The position numbers were made by a program, and so were the translations under genes. Under the pieces are notes generated by a model. The model worked only from the letters and a program-made list of their open reading frames with translations, ran no database searches and was not told where the DNA came from. 64,000 bases of DNA from positions 7,533,629 through 7,597,628 of the forward strand of contig CM028910.1 in NCBI GenBank assembly GCA_016801845.1, in the 5' to 3' direction. This document shows positions 12,401 to 24,570 of the stretch, one piece after another; the first letter of the stretch is position 1, and each line of letters opens with the position of its first letter. Source of the stretch: Polydactylus sextarius (taxonomy: Eukaryota > Chordata > Actinopteri > Polynemidae).

Positions 12401-15400
12401 TGTGTTTATATTGATAAGGAAATTAAAAAGTATTTGATGATAAGTCCATATGTTCTGTTTCTATTCTCTTGACATGCAATTCAGAAAGAACCACTTTACA
12501 GGGTATGTTTCTGACAGCTGTACAAAGTCTGTGATCACACAGAGACACAGATAAAAACGCTCCAAGCATTTTCCCTCTGTGAATGTGAAAGTCAGAAGTG
12601 CTGCAAATCATTGCCTCAATATAGACGCAATAAAAGCAGTAAGATTTTCCCTGTGCACCAGCAGTAGATTTGCCAAACCTGTAACTTTCAGTTGCACAGA
12701 TTCATATATGGAAGCACACATACTGTTTTCCATAAGGGGCTGGTCTCCAATCCAGTCTGTGTTTTTTGCCCTCTCTACAGGCGGAATGAACCCATAAGCA
12801 GGCCTCACTCCTGGCACTCCACCAAGTTCAACGAAAGCCAATCAGAGACTGCCAAAACACAGTCTCCACCCACGCCAGTCTGGCAAACCAGATATGATGC
12901 AAGGTAACTGTGGGATCTTGAAGTTTGCCTTTTGAATCTCAGCTCAGATATCTTCTACATATTACGTAATGGTAGTGTGTTAAGCGGATTTCCGTTCCAG
13001 ATTTAGGTCTTAATTGTTGAGACAAAAATTGGAAAAGTTTGTTTTGTGTCAAATGACTCATTAATGGTGATATTAATGAGTATATGGAAATACCAAGGAG
13101 AAGTTCCCTATCATTTTATTGCCCTGGCTCAAAGGAGTGAAGGTGTAAAGGTTAATTTTCCAGACAGCCAGGAAACTATACCCCCATATAAACATAGAAT
13201 TACTCATTTTAATCATAAAGAAGACGCTGTAAAAAGTGATCCTAGTTTCTATGAGCTGTGTTTGTGAATTTAATGCTGTTTCTTTACATCAGTTGGTCTA
13301 AATGTGGCTGCTATGAATTAGAGCTTATATTTTATAAACTGATTAATAAAAGCAACTTTTAGGTGAATGCTACTTTTTACAGAAGTAAAAGAATTTTTTC
13401 TGTGTTTTCACATGTTGTTTTTTCCGTTTATCTCCAGCTCGTCCTCCACTGATCTGTCCTCTGGCTGGGAGCAGACCAACCTGCGCAGAGTGTCCGACCA
13501 GTTCAGCTCTCTCGGAAGTATGGACAGTCTAGAACATGTCTCTCACCCGTATCCTCCCGGTCAACTGTCACATGCCAAGTCCAACAACAGTATGGAGCAT
13601 CTCGGAGGAGGCAAACGAGATTCGGCCTACAGCTCCTTCTCCACCAGCTCTGGCACGCCAGACTACACCCTCTCAAAGAGCAACACCGCCTCAACAGAGA
13701 ACATGCTCTATAAAGTCACCCAGTGGGATACAGGAGGAAAGCACAGCAATGGTAGAAACAGCCAGATCCTGAGTGAGGGAGGCAAACAGGATGAGAGGCT
13801 CATGTACTTTCAGATGCCAGGAGTTAACGCAGGTTGTGAGGCTCCACAGATTGACGACCCGGCTGGTTCCCGTCATTCCACTTCAAGTAGAACAAGCTTT
13901 GGACCCGTTTGGCATGTACCTGAAAAAAAAAAGACTGCGTCCCCCTCCCCTCCACCACCCCCTCCACCGGCACGCAGTGACAGCTTTGCTGCGACTAAGG
14001 TACATGAAAGGGGGCTTGTTATCTCTCACACTGAGGGACCTGATTCACACGTTCCCTCCAAACCCTCTGTTGAAAATCGCCGCAGCCACAACCTCTCTCT
14101 GAAAAATGACACGGACAATTTTTACTCTTCATCTGATAAATTGAGCCACAACCAGTTTGGCTCAAACAGGCCGTACTCTCTGTCTGGCAGCGATGCTCAG
14201 CAAGGCCAGTCTTACCATCAGAGACACCACAGTGACAAAAGCACTTTTTATTCACAGCCCTGGGCTACATCTGTACCAAAGCCACAGAACGTTGGTGGCT
14301 ACAACTGTAGCATGCAAGAACTGCCTTCTAACGGTTCTGCACAACATTTTGGTCAGAACCAGAGAAGAAACTTAAGCACCTCCCTGTCTAACGCAGTCAC
14401 CGACCAAAACACAGACAGCAGTGGTCATAGCCGATACTACTGTGTCACAACTTGCCAGCCTCCACAGCCCAACACCCAGTTAATGTCAGGAAAACCTGAG
14501 GACAGGAGGAGTGTGACAAGTGTGGACATGGCACAGGGTGGAAGTGAGCGAAACTCTCTCAGCCCACAATCAGTCACTAAACTGAAGTATCATCATTCCT
14601 TACACAATAAAGACAATAATGGATACAGCAAGCACCAAGTTACTACTGTCCTAGAAACGTCTGTAGCTAAACCCAACCCTGATGACAGAGGAAGCCAGAG
14701 AGGACACAACACACAAAATGCAGAAGCTCAATATGTGAATTACCCTCATACCAGACAATCTGAGCAGCGAAGGTCTTTCCCACTACAACACAGAGAAATA
14801 CCCCAGGACCTTAGATATCACAGTCAAGTGAGCAACAAAATCAGCCCCCAGGCCACCCCCATGTTGCACTCTCTGTCCATGGACGCTGCAGATCAAGATC
14901 AGAAAACAAGGGGTGCAGTCTCTGAGGAGTCCCTTGAAAGCAAGCAGGTAAAGCGCAGTGAGCGTTTCGCCACAACGTTGAGGAATGAAATTCAGATGAG
15001 AAGAGCCAAGCTACAGAAAAGTAAGAGTGCAGCCGTTCTTCCCAGCTCTGAGGGTGAGACCGAAGGTCACGATGTGTGGAAGTCCACTGAAAGCACCACC
15101 CCGACCTCTGCAGACGGATCGTTCTCCAACACCTACAAGGATCATCTGAAGGAGGCACAAGCCAGGGTGCTCAAGGCTACGTCTTTCAGGAGGAAAGACC
15201 TGGAGCCCGTCTTAGTGGAGAACCCTGCAGCTGAGGCTTTACCTAATTACCCGTCCTCAGTGCTGGCTCGTAAGGACATCACCTCCCTGCCAACTGTCAC
15301 GGAAACTGTAATGAGTAAATCAGGGCCTGCTGCTGGTCAGGTGACTCGCATTGGAGGGCGGAAGCGCTTTTCTGCAGAGAAGAAAGTTAGATCTTTCTCT

Positions 15401-18400
15401 GAACCAGACAAAATCCATGAAGTTGGAATAAAAGAAGAAGATCTTCCCGGCAGTGAAACCACAAGCTCCTCGCTAGACCGACAGAAGCTGTTCAAAGAAG
15501 GCGGGAAACCAGGGTTACCCAACCAAATGCCCCTTCAAAGCTACACAGAGAACCAAGGTGAAGATCTCACGTCCATGAATGCAACAGGAGATCCAACGAA
15601 AGTGGTCAGGAACAGAGAGTACACAGAGGAGGCCCAGAGAGTTCCTTCCTCTAAACACAAGCAGTCTGCCCTAGACCAGCAAAGACTGGGCACCTTCGCT
15701 GAGTATGAGGCGAAATGGAATACAAAGAAGAAACCACAAGAAACAAGAGCCTCTGGACGGTACCGGTCAGCTGATAACATCCTGGATCCAGGACCAGAGG
15801 AGAGAACTAAAGCCACATGTTTCCATGAGAGATCCAGGTCCTCTCCTTCAGCTGATATTTATGGACAGGTGAGGCTCCAAAATGACGGCATTTTATAAGA
15901 ATAATAAAAAACTGAGAGCACTCCTGGTTGTAACTAGGTTTCTAATCTCTTACATGTTGCAACTGTACACGGCCCTTGAGGTGGCTTCACATCTCCTTAA
16001 AACAAACACACTGACTGTAGCGAAAGGAACAAAGGAAAAAGCCAAGTCAAATATTAATCCATGTTTGTTCATAACGACACACCCTCAGTTTAAGGAAGAG
16101 AGAGGGGCATCAACCTGCTGATTCTTTCCCCCATTGTAAAACCACCGAGCTGCAACATGAGTCTAATAGAATGATTAACAAAAGACTGCAACTCAACTCT
16201 TACGACAGGAGAAGCTTCTCGTCTGTGGATGTTTCGTTTTTTTTTTACGTACCAGACTGAGTGTTTGTTCATCTTTATTTACAGAAGATTCCAGTTCTTG
16301 CAAGAAAGTCTGGGAGCGAGTTTTCCCACACAGAGAGTGAACCTGCGGAACAGCTCAGCGCTGCTACTGGGTGAGTACTTCTAGTTCGAGGAAACTTGTT
16401 ATTACACCAGCATCGTTGGCAGTGGGACTATTTCATGTATCCACTAAATTGAACAGTATTCAAATGTAATAGTATTTAAAAGTGTTTTTGAATTTGCTTT
16501 TTGACTCAAAGGAATGCTATTTTCTGAGGGATATTTGACAGTCACGTTGTGTTTATTGTGCATCATTCAATCAGCAAACTATTTAGTGTGATATCTGATG
16601 AGCGTTATCAGTGAGAGGGCAGTGAGATTGTAGGGGAACAGTGAAGTCTTTATGATCTGTCAAGGCAGACCAGTGGCACTGCCTCGGGCCAGCTGTGACA
16701 ACACAAGCTGTCGCTCTGGTCGCGCTTTGTGCCGTTCAGTGGAGGCTCGCTGGTGTAGGCGAGGCATGTCTGTGACAGTAAGGAAGTGTTTCTTCAGCCC
16801 CCTATAGGAATGTAACGGGGACACAAGTTCAGGGGGCCAGTCCGAAGGCATGAAGTTATCGTCAGTGAGATCTCATACTCTGAATAACTGGATTTGTAGC
16901 CGTGCTAGTGGCGCAGCTATGAGTGGCAGTGTCGTTCAGTGTGTTTGCCCAAAGCTTCGATCCAGACTGAAACATCCCAACAGCTATGAGATGGTTTAGC
17001 ACAAAATTTTTGCACAAATTTACCAAATAATTGACATAATAATTGTATGGTCAATATTACATGGATTAGCATTAGGTTTGGTACAGAAGGTCACGTCCAC
17101 ACATGATGAATCGCAGTAGTTTGATGTGCAGTGCAGCTCCTGAGTTAGCATAGTGAGCATGTTAGCATAGAGTAGCATTTAGCTCAAAGCTGTGTAAGCC
17201 AAGTACAGAGTTGCTAGCATGGCTGTAGACTCTTGTTTAGCTAAAGGAAAACAGAATAATGGAAACATCTGTCGGCTTTTAAAACATTTCAAGCCTGCAG
17301 AGACTTGGGGTTTAGCTAGTTAAATACAGAATAGCATTTAACCATGACTCTATAAGACAGTTCACTATTTTAATCAGCTGAGAAAAGGTGTGAAAACTTA
17401 AACTCCACCTATGGTTGTAGTTGTTTATGGTGCGGTGAATTAAAGTTGCTTTCTTGGTGACAGTGTTTACAGATAACACTGATGATTTCATTTGATCCTT
17501 TCATGATCCCGTATAAACTCCAGTCTTATGAAAACAGTGAAATATTATTGAGTAATGTAAACAGACGACGTCAGCTATTGTGTCTGGTCACCTTTCATAT
17601 GTTCCTTCTTTATTTTGAAATGTAGTGCATCAATTATTGAGTGTTTTTCCACCAGTCAGCCATGAAGTGGAAGCCAGCTGCTTCCTGTCACATTAATTTT
17701 TTTCCTTAAATTAAAGGGACACTACACTATTTTTTATGCTGGTTTTTAACAATAGAGCTCAAATGTTTCACAACTTTTGAACAGATCAGTGACATTTTCT
17801 GTAACACAATCACCTGATTGTTACTTGATTGACTGATTCCTAAACTATGCATAGTGACATAGTCAGGGTGACTTCATGGTTTGTAACCAGTTATTCAGGA
17901 GTCTTTGTGCATTATCTAAACTCCCAGAGGTGAAACCATTGATGGGTGTAGAGTAACCCGTCTTGAGCAACCTTATTGTAGGAGCCCCGTCGTGTGACGC
18001 TCACATTTGCATTGCAACAACAGTGTGGAGGAAGTTATTGTCATTCAGAAGTCTGAGAGATGAACTAAGAGCGGTGTGCTCCACCCAGGTAGTGTCATTG
18101 ATACAAGTGTAAAGAGATACCAACAGGTGGTTTCTGTCATAGAGAACCACCATACACACACAGCACTCACACTTTTACCTCTGTTGAATGGAAATGACAG
18201 CAGTAAAACCTTACCTATGGTGAGTTTATACAGTTTTTCTTACATTTGTTTGTTTTAAATCTATTGTATTTCTAACATTGCTATAATGATTCTGTTTCCA
18301 TGGCTGCAAATGAAGGTGTGAAGTAGTTTTAGTTGCCTATGTGCACAGGACCAGAGAAAATAAAATAAGAAATGTTTTATCATAAGGACACAGATAACGT

Positions 18401-21400
18401 ATGTTACCTGGGCTTGTGTTGTGTTTTCTGACAGACGTATGTCACTGGTTGAAAATCTACATCGTAACTAACATAACTTCTGAATGTCGCTGGCATCATG
18501 TTTCATGTTTGTGCAACGTAACTTTCTCACACTATCAGGAACTGAGACTAAAGAAGGAGGGTGTAAGCTACAGCAACACTGGTTCAATGAGTGACTTGTC
18601 ACAACTTGTAAGAACTCAGATATGGAGCTTTGAGTTAAGGTCTGTGTGTCCACAAGTCACCGTACTGTGTCCTGTGACTGGAGAATCAATAAAATGTTGA
18701 CATTAGTCAAAGCTGTGTGATTTATATGTTAACGTTCCAGAGAGATCCTATTTGAGTCTGTATAAGAGCAATGATGAGTGAGTACTTATGCTTTTACCAG
18801 TTAAAGTTTTACCGGTTCATTTATGCTAAACAATAGAACACATACTTGCCCAGGTTTTAATATACAGTCACTTCAGCTCCATTCGTTCAGTGTTAGGCCT
18901 CTAAGTGACTGTTGTGATTCATGACACTGACTCATTCTTCTTCTTCTGTGTCTGACTTTACCTCCAAAGAGTTAAAAGTGTAAATGTGAATCAGACAGGA
19001 AAAAGTGATCCGGTCTTGCTTCTTTGCACTGGAGGATTATTTATTCCTCTATGCAGACTTTGTGGGAACTGAAATATTCCTCCTCAGGCTGCCAGCTGAA
19101 CAGTTACCAGGGAGGAGGCTCGCAAAAGAGAGGGAGACATGTGTGTCTTGTCATGCTGGCATAATCATAGTGGCTGCTGAGAGACGAACAAGTCCTCCAC
19201 CACAGTGTATTATTTGATAGAGCTGCAGATGATAGTCCATGCTGCCTCACTGTAATTAAAAGCTTTCTATTGTGTTGCTCAGGTTCTTTGACAGAGGGCT
19301 CGGTGACTGTAAAGTGAGAGAAAAGCCGGGGGAGTTTGAGCGTTACTCGGTGCCACCCCCTCCGCCCACGACAGGAGCCAACCCCGACTGCAGACACAGA
19401 GCTGCTCCTGCCACCGTGAACCACAGATCTGCCACATCTGTCTCTCACAGTCTGACGGAGTCTGTTGTCTCTCCGCCCGCCGACCTCTGCCACAACGAGC
19501 CCCCATCTGGACCGAGGAGGAAGCCCCCCGCGCCGGAGAAGCCGCCCCCTCCCAGATGCCCAGAGGTCGACTCCCACGAGCCCTTCACCAGTTCCCAAAG
19601 TGAAGTCTTCACCCACTGCTCTCTTAACACCGATCCTAACTCCGCCTTTGTTCCCACCCACTCTGTAAAGGGAGATTCAGAGCAGGGCAAAGGACTTGTG
19701 GACAAAGGACAAGGGGCAGTACATCATCTATCAACATCCAATCCTCAGCCTGCCTCCTCTCCCCCAGCTTCCTCCTACAGACCTTCAGGGCTGGCCACTA
19801 TGGAGGGGCAGCGCTCACCATCCCCACAGTTTTCCCCACAGAGACTCAGCGACAAGCCTCCTGTCTCTCTGCAGGATGAAGACTCAAACAGGTAAACTTT
19901 CTTTATCTTGTACGACAGGAGATTTATTCACATGTGCTATAGTCTTGCCTCAGTTGTAAACTGTCGCCCTATTTAGTAAGAACAGTGACTGCAGCTCCTT
20001 TACCTCCCCTGTCTTTATGCTGCATGTACAAAGGAGCTTATTGAGACTCTCTGCCTCAGTAGAATCAACATGTGAGTGCCATCAAGCCACAGTAAATTTG
20101 AAGGATTCCCTGCATGTCTATAAAAGCCACTGGCGGTTTCGGCGTGATTCAGCTAAATGCTGAAAATGTGAAATGCCGTCTAAAGCCCCAAACATGAAGC
20201 TGTTTGTTCATCTTCTTGATTCAAAACTAATTGATATCATCTGTTGTGAATGTCTGACTGTACAGTAGGATTATTACAGCGAGCAGAAACCAAAGTGGTG
20301 GGAGGAGTCCACATGTCTCGGATATTCCAGCACACTGGGCATGGAAAAAATCTCAGTTGCCATCATGCCATGAAACTTTAAATCATTGTAATGCTGGAAT
20401 AAGTGCAACACGAGATTCTCTCCTCCTTTCAGGCAGAAACCTCTTTGAGCTTCTTTTTATACGATTGTCTGTTTTTCTCTCTTTAATATTTCAGGATGGA
20501 TCATGTGATAGAAAGCCAGAATTCTGCAGTGAAGAAAGTGCCCATCAGGATTGTCCACTCAGAGGGAGCCTCAGAGAAGGAGAATTACCCATATTTACAG
20601 CACAGTGACTCCCCTGCTGTCGAATCAGAGGATCCTGGTGTGAACAGGCTCGGCATTCTGGGAGCTGCGGGGCAGGATTCAGTCTTCTGTGCCTTCACTC
20701 GACAGAAAGAGCCAGAGAGTCTAACAGCTGCTCAGACAGACCCCCAGCCCCAGAGAGACACGTACATGACCACTGTCAGAGATCACGACAACTCCAACTG
20801 TCAGCAGCCCTCAGACGAGCCGGGCAGCGACAGGACAGCTGCGACCGCAGGACTGACGGAGGACCAGAAGAGAGAGGAGCTGGCCAGGGACATCATGGGC
20901 AAGGACAAGTCACTAGCTGATATTCTGGATCAGAGCAAGATGAAGACCACCATGGACTTGATGGAGGGAATCTTTCCCGAGGGAGAGCAGCTGTTGGAAG
21001 GAGCTCAGCAGCGAAGGAAGGTGCCACAGAAACAGACAGTGTCCCGGCCTGCGGAGGAAAGGTCAGCCTCACACTTCAACTCCTGTGTGACCTGAAACAT
21101 CTGTGTGATTATATCTGTGATCTACTGGAGAATATAACACTTTTCTCACATAATGAAACACATTTAACTTTACATGGTTCACCTGCTTACTTTTCCCTGT
21201 TCAACCTCTGCTGTGTTTTTGCTCTCAGTATGGACAAAGATGAGATATGAGATAAAAGTCATTCATATACAAGACTTGCACATTAGGAAGTTTGGCATTT
21301 TTCTCCCAAAATATATAAACTTTCCATATAAAAGTGAAGAAAAGTGACACTGACCAGCTCAAGAGCCTCTGAATCAGTTGACAGTCATGTTAACAAACAG

Positions 21401-23253
21401 CAACTTAAATACAGCTGCCAGTGACATTCAGAGACGTCACAAATAAAGATGTTAAAATCTTTCTTATTAAAGCAGACTGGTTCATAATGAGTCAGGTGGT
21501 CCAGGTGATACGACCTGGAAACATGAGGTGACACATGAGGTGACATTCACATAAACATCCACATAGAAGATTAAAATTTAGCGCAATACTGATTTGTGAT
21601 ATATTTACCGTCACAGTTATGGCACTTTTCCCACCGCATGTTGCCACAGAGTAACTGAAGACTAGTCAACAATATGGTGGAGAAGTTGGAATAATTTTGT
21701 ATAAATGGCTAAAAGTTGAAGTCTATGTGTGGTGGTAGAAACTTGATCTGAGGCACCACAGTATCAGACTTTGGATGATGAACAATGACTTTCATAAGAC
21801 TAGAAACTTTAGTCAAAAAAGTGTTTTTCCCCACAGTGGTGACTGGGCTGAATTTTGTTCCAACCATAGAGAAAACTAGAAATATGAGAAAACTGTGACC
21901 AAACAAATTGTCTTGAATTGCTCATGTGCCACAGAACAAATGGTTCTTTCATCGGTTTCAGTCTGAACTCTGTATTCTTATTTGGTTTGAAGAGACAGGA
22001 AACATAATATGTTGTTTGTATTTCAGAGAAAAAGAGGACAGTATGGCAGCAGCTAACACCATGGTGACCAGCTCTACATATTACAGCACATCTGCCCCCA
22101 AAGCTGAACTCCTCCTTCAAATGAAGGACATGCAGGAGCAGAAGGAAGAAGACTCTGAGGACGAACTGGACATTGACCTGGCAAACAAAAAGGTATCAAA
22201 GACTCACACACTTATTATTCAGATAATTATCTCTTCATAAACACTGCCTGCTTCAGTATGTGTAAAGGCATTTTCACATATGGTTTCCTTTAAATGAACC
22301 AAACTCAGACAGAAACAACAGAACAACAGAAAACAAACGCAGTTCTGTTTGTGTTGACATTGTGGAAGAGGACTGGGTTCTTTGTCTGCTCCACTTAAGA
22401 TGTGACGGAGCTTCAGTCCTGTTTCAGGAGGTGGTCTCAGTACGGTTCGCTTTAAACTAAAACCTAAAATGCTCAGTTATCAATCCGAGTTCGCTTTAAA
22501 GGTTGAAAGGGACCAAGTGTGAAAACATTCTTGGTCAAGTCTTAAACAACTTTTATACCACGTTGATGAGTGATAGTTAATTAGTTTTATATCCTCTATT
22601 TTTCATGTAGCAAGAGCTGATCGACAGCCTCAGCAAGAAGCTCCAGGTGCTGCGTGAGGCCAGGGAGAGTCTTCAGGAGGACGTCCTGGACAACAATGCT
22701 CTGGGAGACGAGGTCGAGGCCCGAGTCCAACAGGTCTGCAAACCCAACGAGCTGGACAAGTTCAGGATGTTTGTCGGGGACCTGGACAAGGTGGTGAGTC
22801 TTCTGCTGTCCCTGTCGGGCCGTCTGGCCAGAGTGGAGAACGCCCTCAACAGTCTGGAGGAGGACGCCACTGCTGAGGAGAGAGTGAGTGAATTAAAACC
22901 ATAGAAATGTTAACAAATGTTAATACAGAAGGTCTTTGGAGAAAAGTCCTCACTAGTCCTAATGTTTCTGTGGTTTTCAGCGTACGCTGGTGGAGAAGAG
23001 GAAGCTGTTGATCCGACAGCACGAGGACGCGAAGGAGCTGAAGGAGAACCTGGACCGCCGGGAGCGTGTCGTTTATGACATCCTGGCCAACTACCTGGAG
23101 GAGGAGAGCCTCACAGACTATGAGCACTTTGTTAAGATGAAGTCTGCGCTCATCATTGAGCAACGCAAGCTGGAGGACAAAATCAAACTGGGCGAGGAGC
23201 AGCTCAAGTGTCTGATGGACAGTCTGCCCATAGAACAGAGGCTGTCGTTGTGA
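3342..23253 (+). CDS. shroom2: Shroom2, 5'-truncated by window edge, 9 constitutive exons
   Basis: Shroom2 is an actin-binding scaffold of apical junctions that recruits Rho kinase through its C-terminal ASD2 and so controls actomyosin tension in epithelial and endothelial cells. Exons read from splice sites and phase: 3342-3490, 12781-12903, 13438-15868, 16285-16370, 19283-19891, 20495-21061, 22027-22192, 22611-22883, 22981-23253 (TGA at 23251). All phases join, giving 1558 residues from the first visible codon. In order: C-terminal half of a PDZ domain, the RPHSWHSTKF linker, serine-rich blocks GSMDSLEH and KRDSAYSSFSTSSGTPDYTL, a proline run, ASD1 ending near RYRSADNILD, SPSPQFSPQRLSDKPP, VPIRIVHSE, then ASD2 from KDKSLADILDQSKMKTTMDL to the stop. 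These match remembered human SHROOM2 blocks in the same order and not only the family-wide domains. The start and first PDZ half lie left of the window. cldn34 and wwc3 follow as on human Xp22. Whether it is the a or b teleost copy cannot be told. Confidence 0.95.
3491..12012 (+). other. shroom2 intron, no exon seen apart from its cassette end
   Basis: About 8.5 kb with no convincing coding exon. It contains a (TTTG)n tract (about 8369-8399), a LINE-like tail with (ATCT)n at 8895-8999 and several stretches of complex, repeat-free sequence (9530-9745, 10385-10640, 11255-11500) that could be conserved non-coding elements. Confidence 0.55.
8895..8999 (+). mobile_element. Probable fish LINE 3' tail with (ATCT)n
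   Basis: AATGATAATGACAATGAAAA is followed by TTCATTTCCCTTTGGGATTA and a (TATC)n tetranucleotide tail of about six units. This resembles the 3' end of fish non-LTR elements, whose tails end in a tetranucleotide repeat. No coding part is present. Confidence 0.45.
12013..12114 (+). CDS. shroom2: shroom2 candidate cassette exon, 34 codons
   Basis: A 102-base exon with a strong pyrimidine-tract acceptor (TTCCTCCCCTTGCTGCTTAG, ending 12012) and a weaker donor AG|GTACAG at 12115. It enters and leaves in phase 2, exactly the phase of the flanking PDZ exon (ends ..AAA AG) and the 12781 exon (starts G CGG..), so it can be included or skipped without a frame change. It encodes RNMKMVDIVAHK followed by SENDVHVARSFLTKILRSSM and then R, with no stop. 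Two in-frame ATGs (12017, 12023) mean it could instead act as the start of a PDZ-less transcript. Canonical human SHROOM2 as I remember it runs almost directly from the PDZ into RPHSWHATKF without this segment. The call rests on splice signals, phase and protein-like composition only. Confidence 0.6.
12781..12903 (+). CDS. shroom2: shroom2 exon: RPHSWHSTKF linker
   Basis: Acceptor CCCTCTCTACAG ends at 12780; donor AG|GTAACT at 12904. After completing the split Arg codon it encodes RNEPISRPHSWHSTKFNESQ and a short Ser/Thr/Pro-rich tail ending RYDA. The PHSWH motif right after the PDZ is a hallmark of Shroom2 and its paralogues. Phase 2 in and phase 2 out. Confidence 0.93.
12904..13437 (+). other. 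shroom2 short intron
   Basis: AT-rich intron without any recognised element. An ATG-initiated frame beginning at 13367 lies partly in it but only its part from 13438 is exon. Confidence 0.7.
13438..15868 (+). CDS. shroom2: shroom2 large central exon with ASD1
   Basis: A 2431-base exon (810 codons plus one base), acceptor TTTATCTCCAG ending 13437, donor CAG|GTGAGG at 15869. It opens SSSTDLSSGWEQTNLRRVSD, then GSMDSLEH, KRDSAYSSFSTSSGTPDYTL and GPVWHVPEKKK. A run of seven prolines (near 13950-13972) precedes ARSDSFAATK. The middle (about 14050-14900) is poorly conserved, rich in Ser, Asn, Gln and His. The last third is ASD1, the actin-targeting region: RSERFATTLRNEIQMRRAKL, YKDHLKEAQARVLKATSF, RIGGRKRFSAEKKVRSFSEP, GTFAEYEAKW, GRYRSADNILD and RSRSSPSADIYGQ. 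Apparent antisense and +2-frame reading frames here are shadows. Confidence 0.94.
16285..16370 (+). CDS. shroom2: shroom2 short exon after ASD1
   Basis: An 86-base exon between acceptor TTTATTTACAG (ends 16284) and donor GG|GTGAGT (16371). It encodes KIPVLARKSGSEFSHTESEP and AEQLSAAT, ending in a split Gly codon that the next exon completes. It has no recognisable motif; the call rests on splice sites and phase continuity between two certain exons. Confidence 0.82.
16371..19282 (+). other. shroom2 intron with an old dispersed repeat
   Basis: About 2.9 kb with no exon seen. It contains the TTAGCATG-type repeat at about 17130-17262; the rest is AT-rich single-copy-looking sequence. Confidence 0.6.
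17130..17262 (+). repeat. Dispersed percomorph-type repeat (TTAGCATG family)
   Basis: GTTAGCATAGAGTAGCATTT with AGCTCAAAGC and GCTAGCATGGCTGTAGACTC recalls a short interspersed family I have seen widely in percomorph genomes. A second copy in the window (about 42885-43070) carries the adjoining part GAGGCTGATGGGAATGTCAT. The family name is not known to me. Confidence 0.5.
19283..19891 (+). CDS. shroom2: shroom2 proline-rich exon
   Basis: A 609-base exon, acceptor GTTGCTCAG ending 19282, donor AG|GTAAAC at 19892. It begins FFDRG-like FDRGLGDCKVREKPGEFERY, followed by VPPPPPTT and the polybasic/proline segment PRRKPPAPEKPPPPRCPE, candidate SH3/EVH1 ligands. It closes with the Shroom2-specific block GQRSPSPQFSPQRLSDKPPV and SLQDEDSNR, whose human counterpart directly precedes the VPIKIVHSE region. 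The antisense frame over 19104-19661 is a composition shadow. Confidence 0.92.
20495..21061 (+). CDS. shroom2: shroom2 exon: pre-ASD2 and ASD2 start
   Basis: A 567-base exon, acceptor AATATTTCAG ending 20494, donor AG|GTCAGC at 21062. It carries MDHVIESQNSAVKKVPIRIV with HSEGASEKE, a variable Ser/Gln-rich middle, then EELARDIMGKDKSLADIL, KMKTTMDLMEGIFPEGEQLL and EGAQQRRK. The last block opens ASD2, the Rho-kinase-binding coiled-coil region. Apparent ATG starts inside it are internal methionines. Confidence 0.93.
21062..22026 (+). other. shroom2 intron, nothing recognised
   Basis: A 965-base AT-rich intron between ASD2 exons. A few imperfect tandem words (ACATGAGGTGAC twice near 21521-21545) are the only structure seen. 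Confidence 0.6.
22027..22192 (+). CDS. shroom2: shroom2 exon: ASD2 continuation
   Basis: A 166-base exon, acceptor TTTGTATTTCAG ending 22026, donor AAG|GTATCA at 22193. Encodes TSSTYYSTSAPKAELLLQMK followed by DMQEQKEEDSEDELDIDLAN. The block STYYSTSAPKAELL is a near-identical Shroom signature. Phase 2 in, phase 0 out. Confidence 0.94.
22611..23253 (+). CDS. shroom2: shroom2 last two exons: ASD2 coiled coil
   Basis: Two exons, 22611-22883 (91 codons) and 22981-23253 (90 codons plus TGA), are separated by a 97-base intron with GTGAGT and TTTTCAG ends. They encode the helical heart of ASD2: LREARESLQEDVLDNNALGD, CKPNELDKFRMFVGDLDKVV, SLSGRLARVENALNSLEED, then HEDAKELKENLDRRERVVYD and YEHFVKMKSALIIEQRKLED, ending EQRLSL. 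In the family this forms an antiparallel coiled-coil dimer that binds the Rho kinase SBD. It is the most conserved part of the gene here. A 226-codon antisense frame across it is a shadow. Confidence 0.96.
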
Positions 23254-24570
23254 AGTGGTCAGACACGTCTTTAAAACAGCTCCCGAAAAAAACAAAACAA
23301 AAAAAATGATGACAGACTGGTGAAGTCGCAGTTGAGTTCTTTGTCCAATAGAGGGAGACAGAGACAAGAACCTGCAGAGACAAACAGCCTGTTGGACTGG
23401 GGACTGTTTCATTTTCTGACATTTTTCAATCCACTGACGTGAAGCGACGGCTTCCATCTGTAACTCCTCTGTGAACGATGTTGCTTTTCCTGCCATCAAC
23501 AGACCACTGTATCTAATGTCTTTCATTCCAATTGTTTTGCTGTTTCTATTTCATGTTTTTGGCTTCTTTTTTTTTTTTTTTTTTAGTAATTTATTGTAGC
23601 CTTTTGAATCTGCACCAGTGGGGACAGTATTTTATCTTCAACTGATTTGAGCAGCCATACTACCTGATGTGTGTTACACGCTGTTGCAACTAGGAGTATT
23701 TATCTTGTTTTATGTTTTAAAAATTTCACACTTTGAAACACTTTGTCCACGCTGTCCATACAAATCTGGCCAAAATATTTCAGTAAACTGAAACCTCTTT
23801 GTTAACATTTATATCAAAACTAGTGGCCTTTTCACCGTGACTCTCGTGTCCTGGCTGGGAACTGTTCTTCTGCAATAAAGAAGATGAAGCCAGAGGGTTG
23901 TTGGTGCTGCAGCCTTGTGAATGTACTGGTCATTTTAAAGAGCACTTGTTCGACGTCACTAAACAGAAGAAGCACTTCACATTCGGACTTTAACTCAAGT
24001 AAAATCCACATTTAAAGTGCCTGGGGAGTCCTCCATGTCACTGCAAACACTGTCCAGTCTTTAATCCACTTCTGCATGTTGCATCCATCAGCGCTGTTCT
24101 GTTTTATTCAGCCGGAAAAAAAAAACTTGTTTAGATTATGATGTTGCCACATATGAGTTGACCAAGTGTTTCCGTATTTTCTCTTATGACTTCACTGTGT
24201 TTTTTTTTATTATTATTCACGGTGCAGATGTTTCATGCATAGTTGCCACAGATGTTATTTGACTTCTAAATAATTTAGACTCTAAACATTTGTTCAGGTT
24301 GAACATTTTTGTAACCAAATATGGAAAAAAAAAGAAAGAAAATCATTCCAGAACATTTTGACCAGGTTGAACTTTGACTATATCAGATGTTTCAATTTCA
24401 GATTTTTAAGGTTTAAATCAGTCACCGGACGGTGCAGCTCACTGGAGGCTGTTGGTTCGTCAACTTCGTTACAGTTTGAAACGCTTCATGCACTGCTCTA
24501 CATCCCGACTCTTAACACTTTATCAGCTGTGCTCCTTTATGGCAAAATAAAGAGTCTGCTGTATCACGTT
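23254..24570 (+). other. shroom2: shroom2 3' UTR with two poly(A) signals
   Basis: No coding content follows the TGA. AATAAA occurs at 23874-23879, about 620 bases after the stop, and again at 24546-24551. A T-rich run lies at 23568-23584. The nearer signal gives a typical UTR and the farther one would give about 1.3 kb; the sequence does not say which is used. Confidence 0.6.

Noticed and set aside
19104..19705. Gly/Arg-rich antisense frames
   Set aside because: Shadows of the proline-rich shroom2 exon on the other strand.
22846..23526. 226-codon antisense reading frame over the end of shroom2
   Set aside because: It overlaps the highly conserved ASD2 exons and their intron; Leu/Glu-rich coiled-coil codons leave the opposite strand open. 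No independent domain or splice signals.
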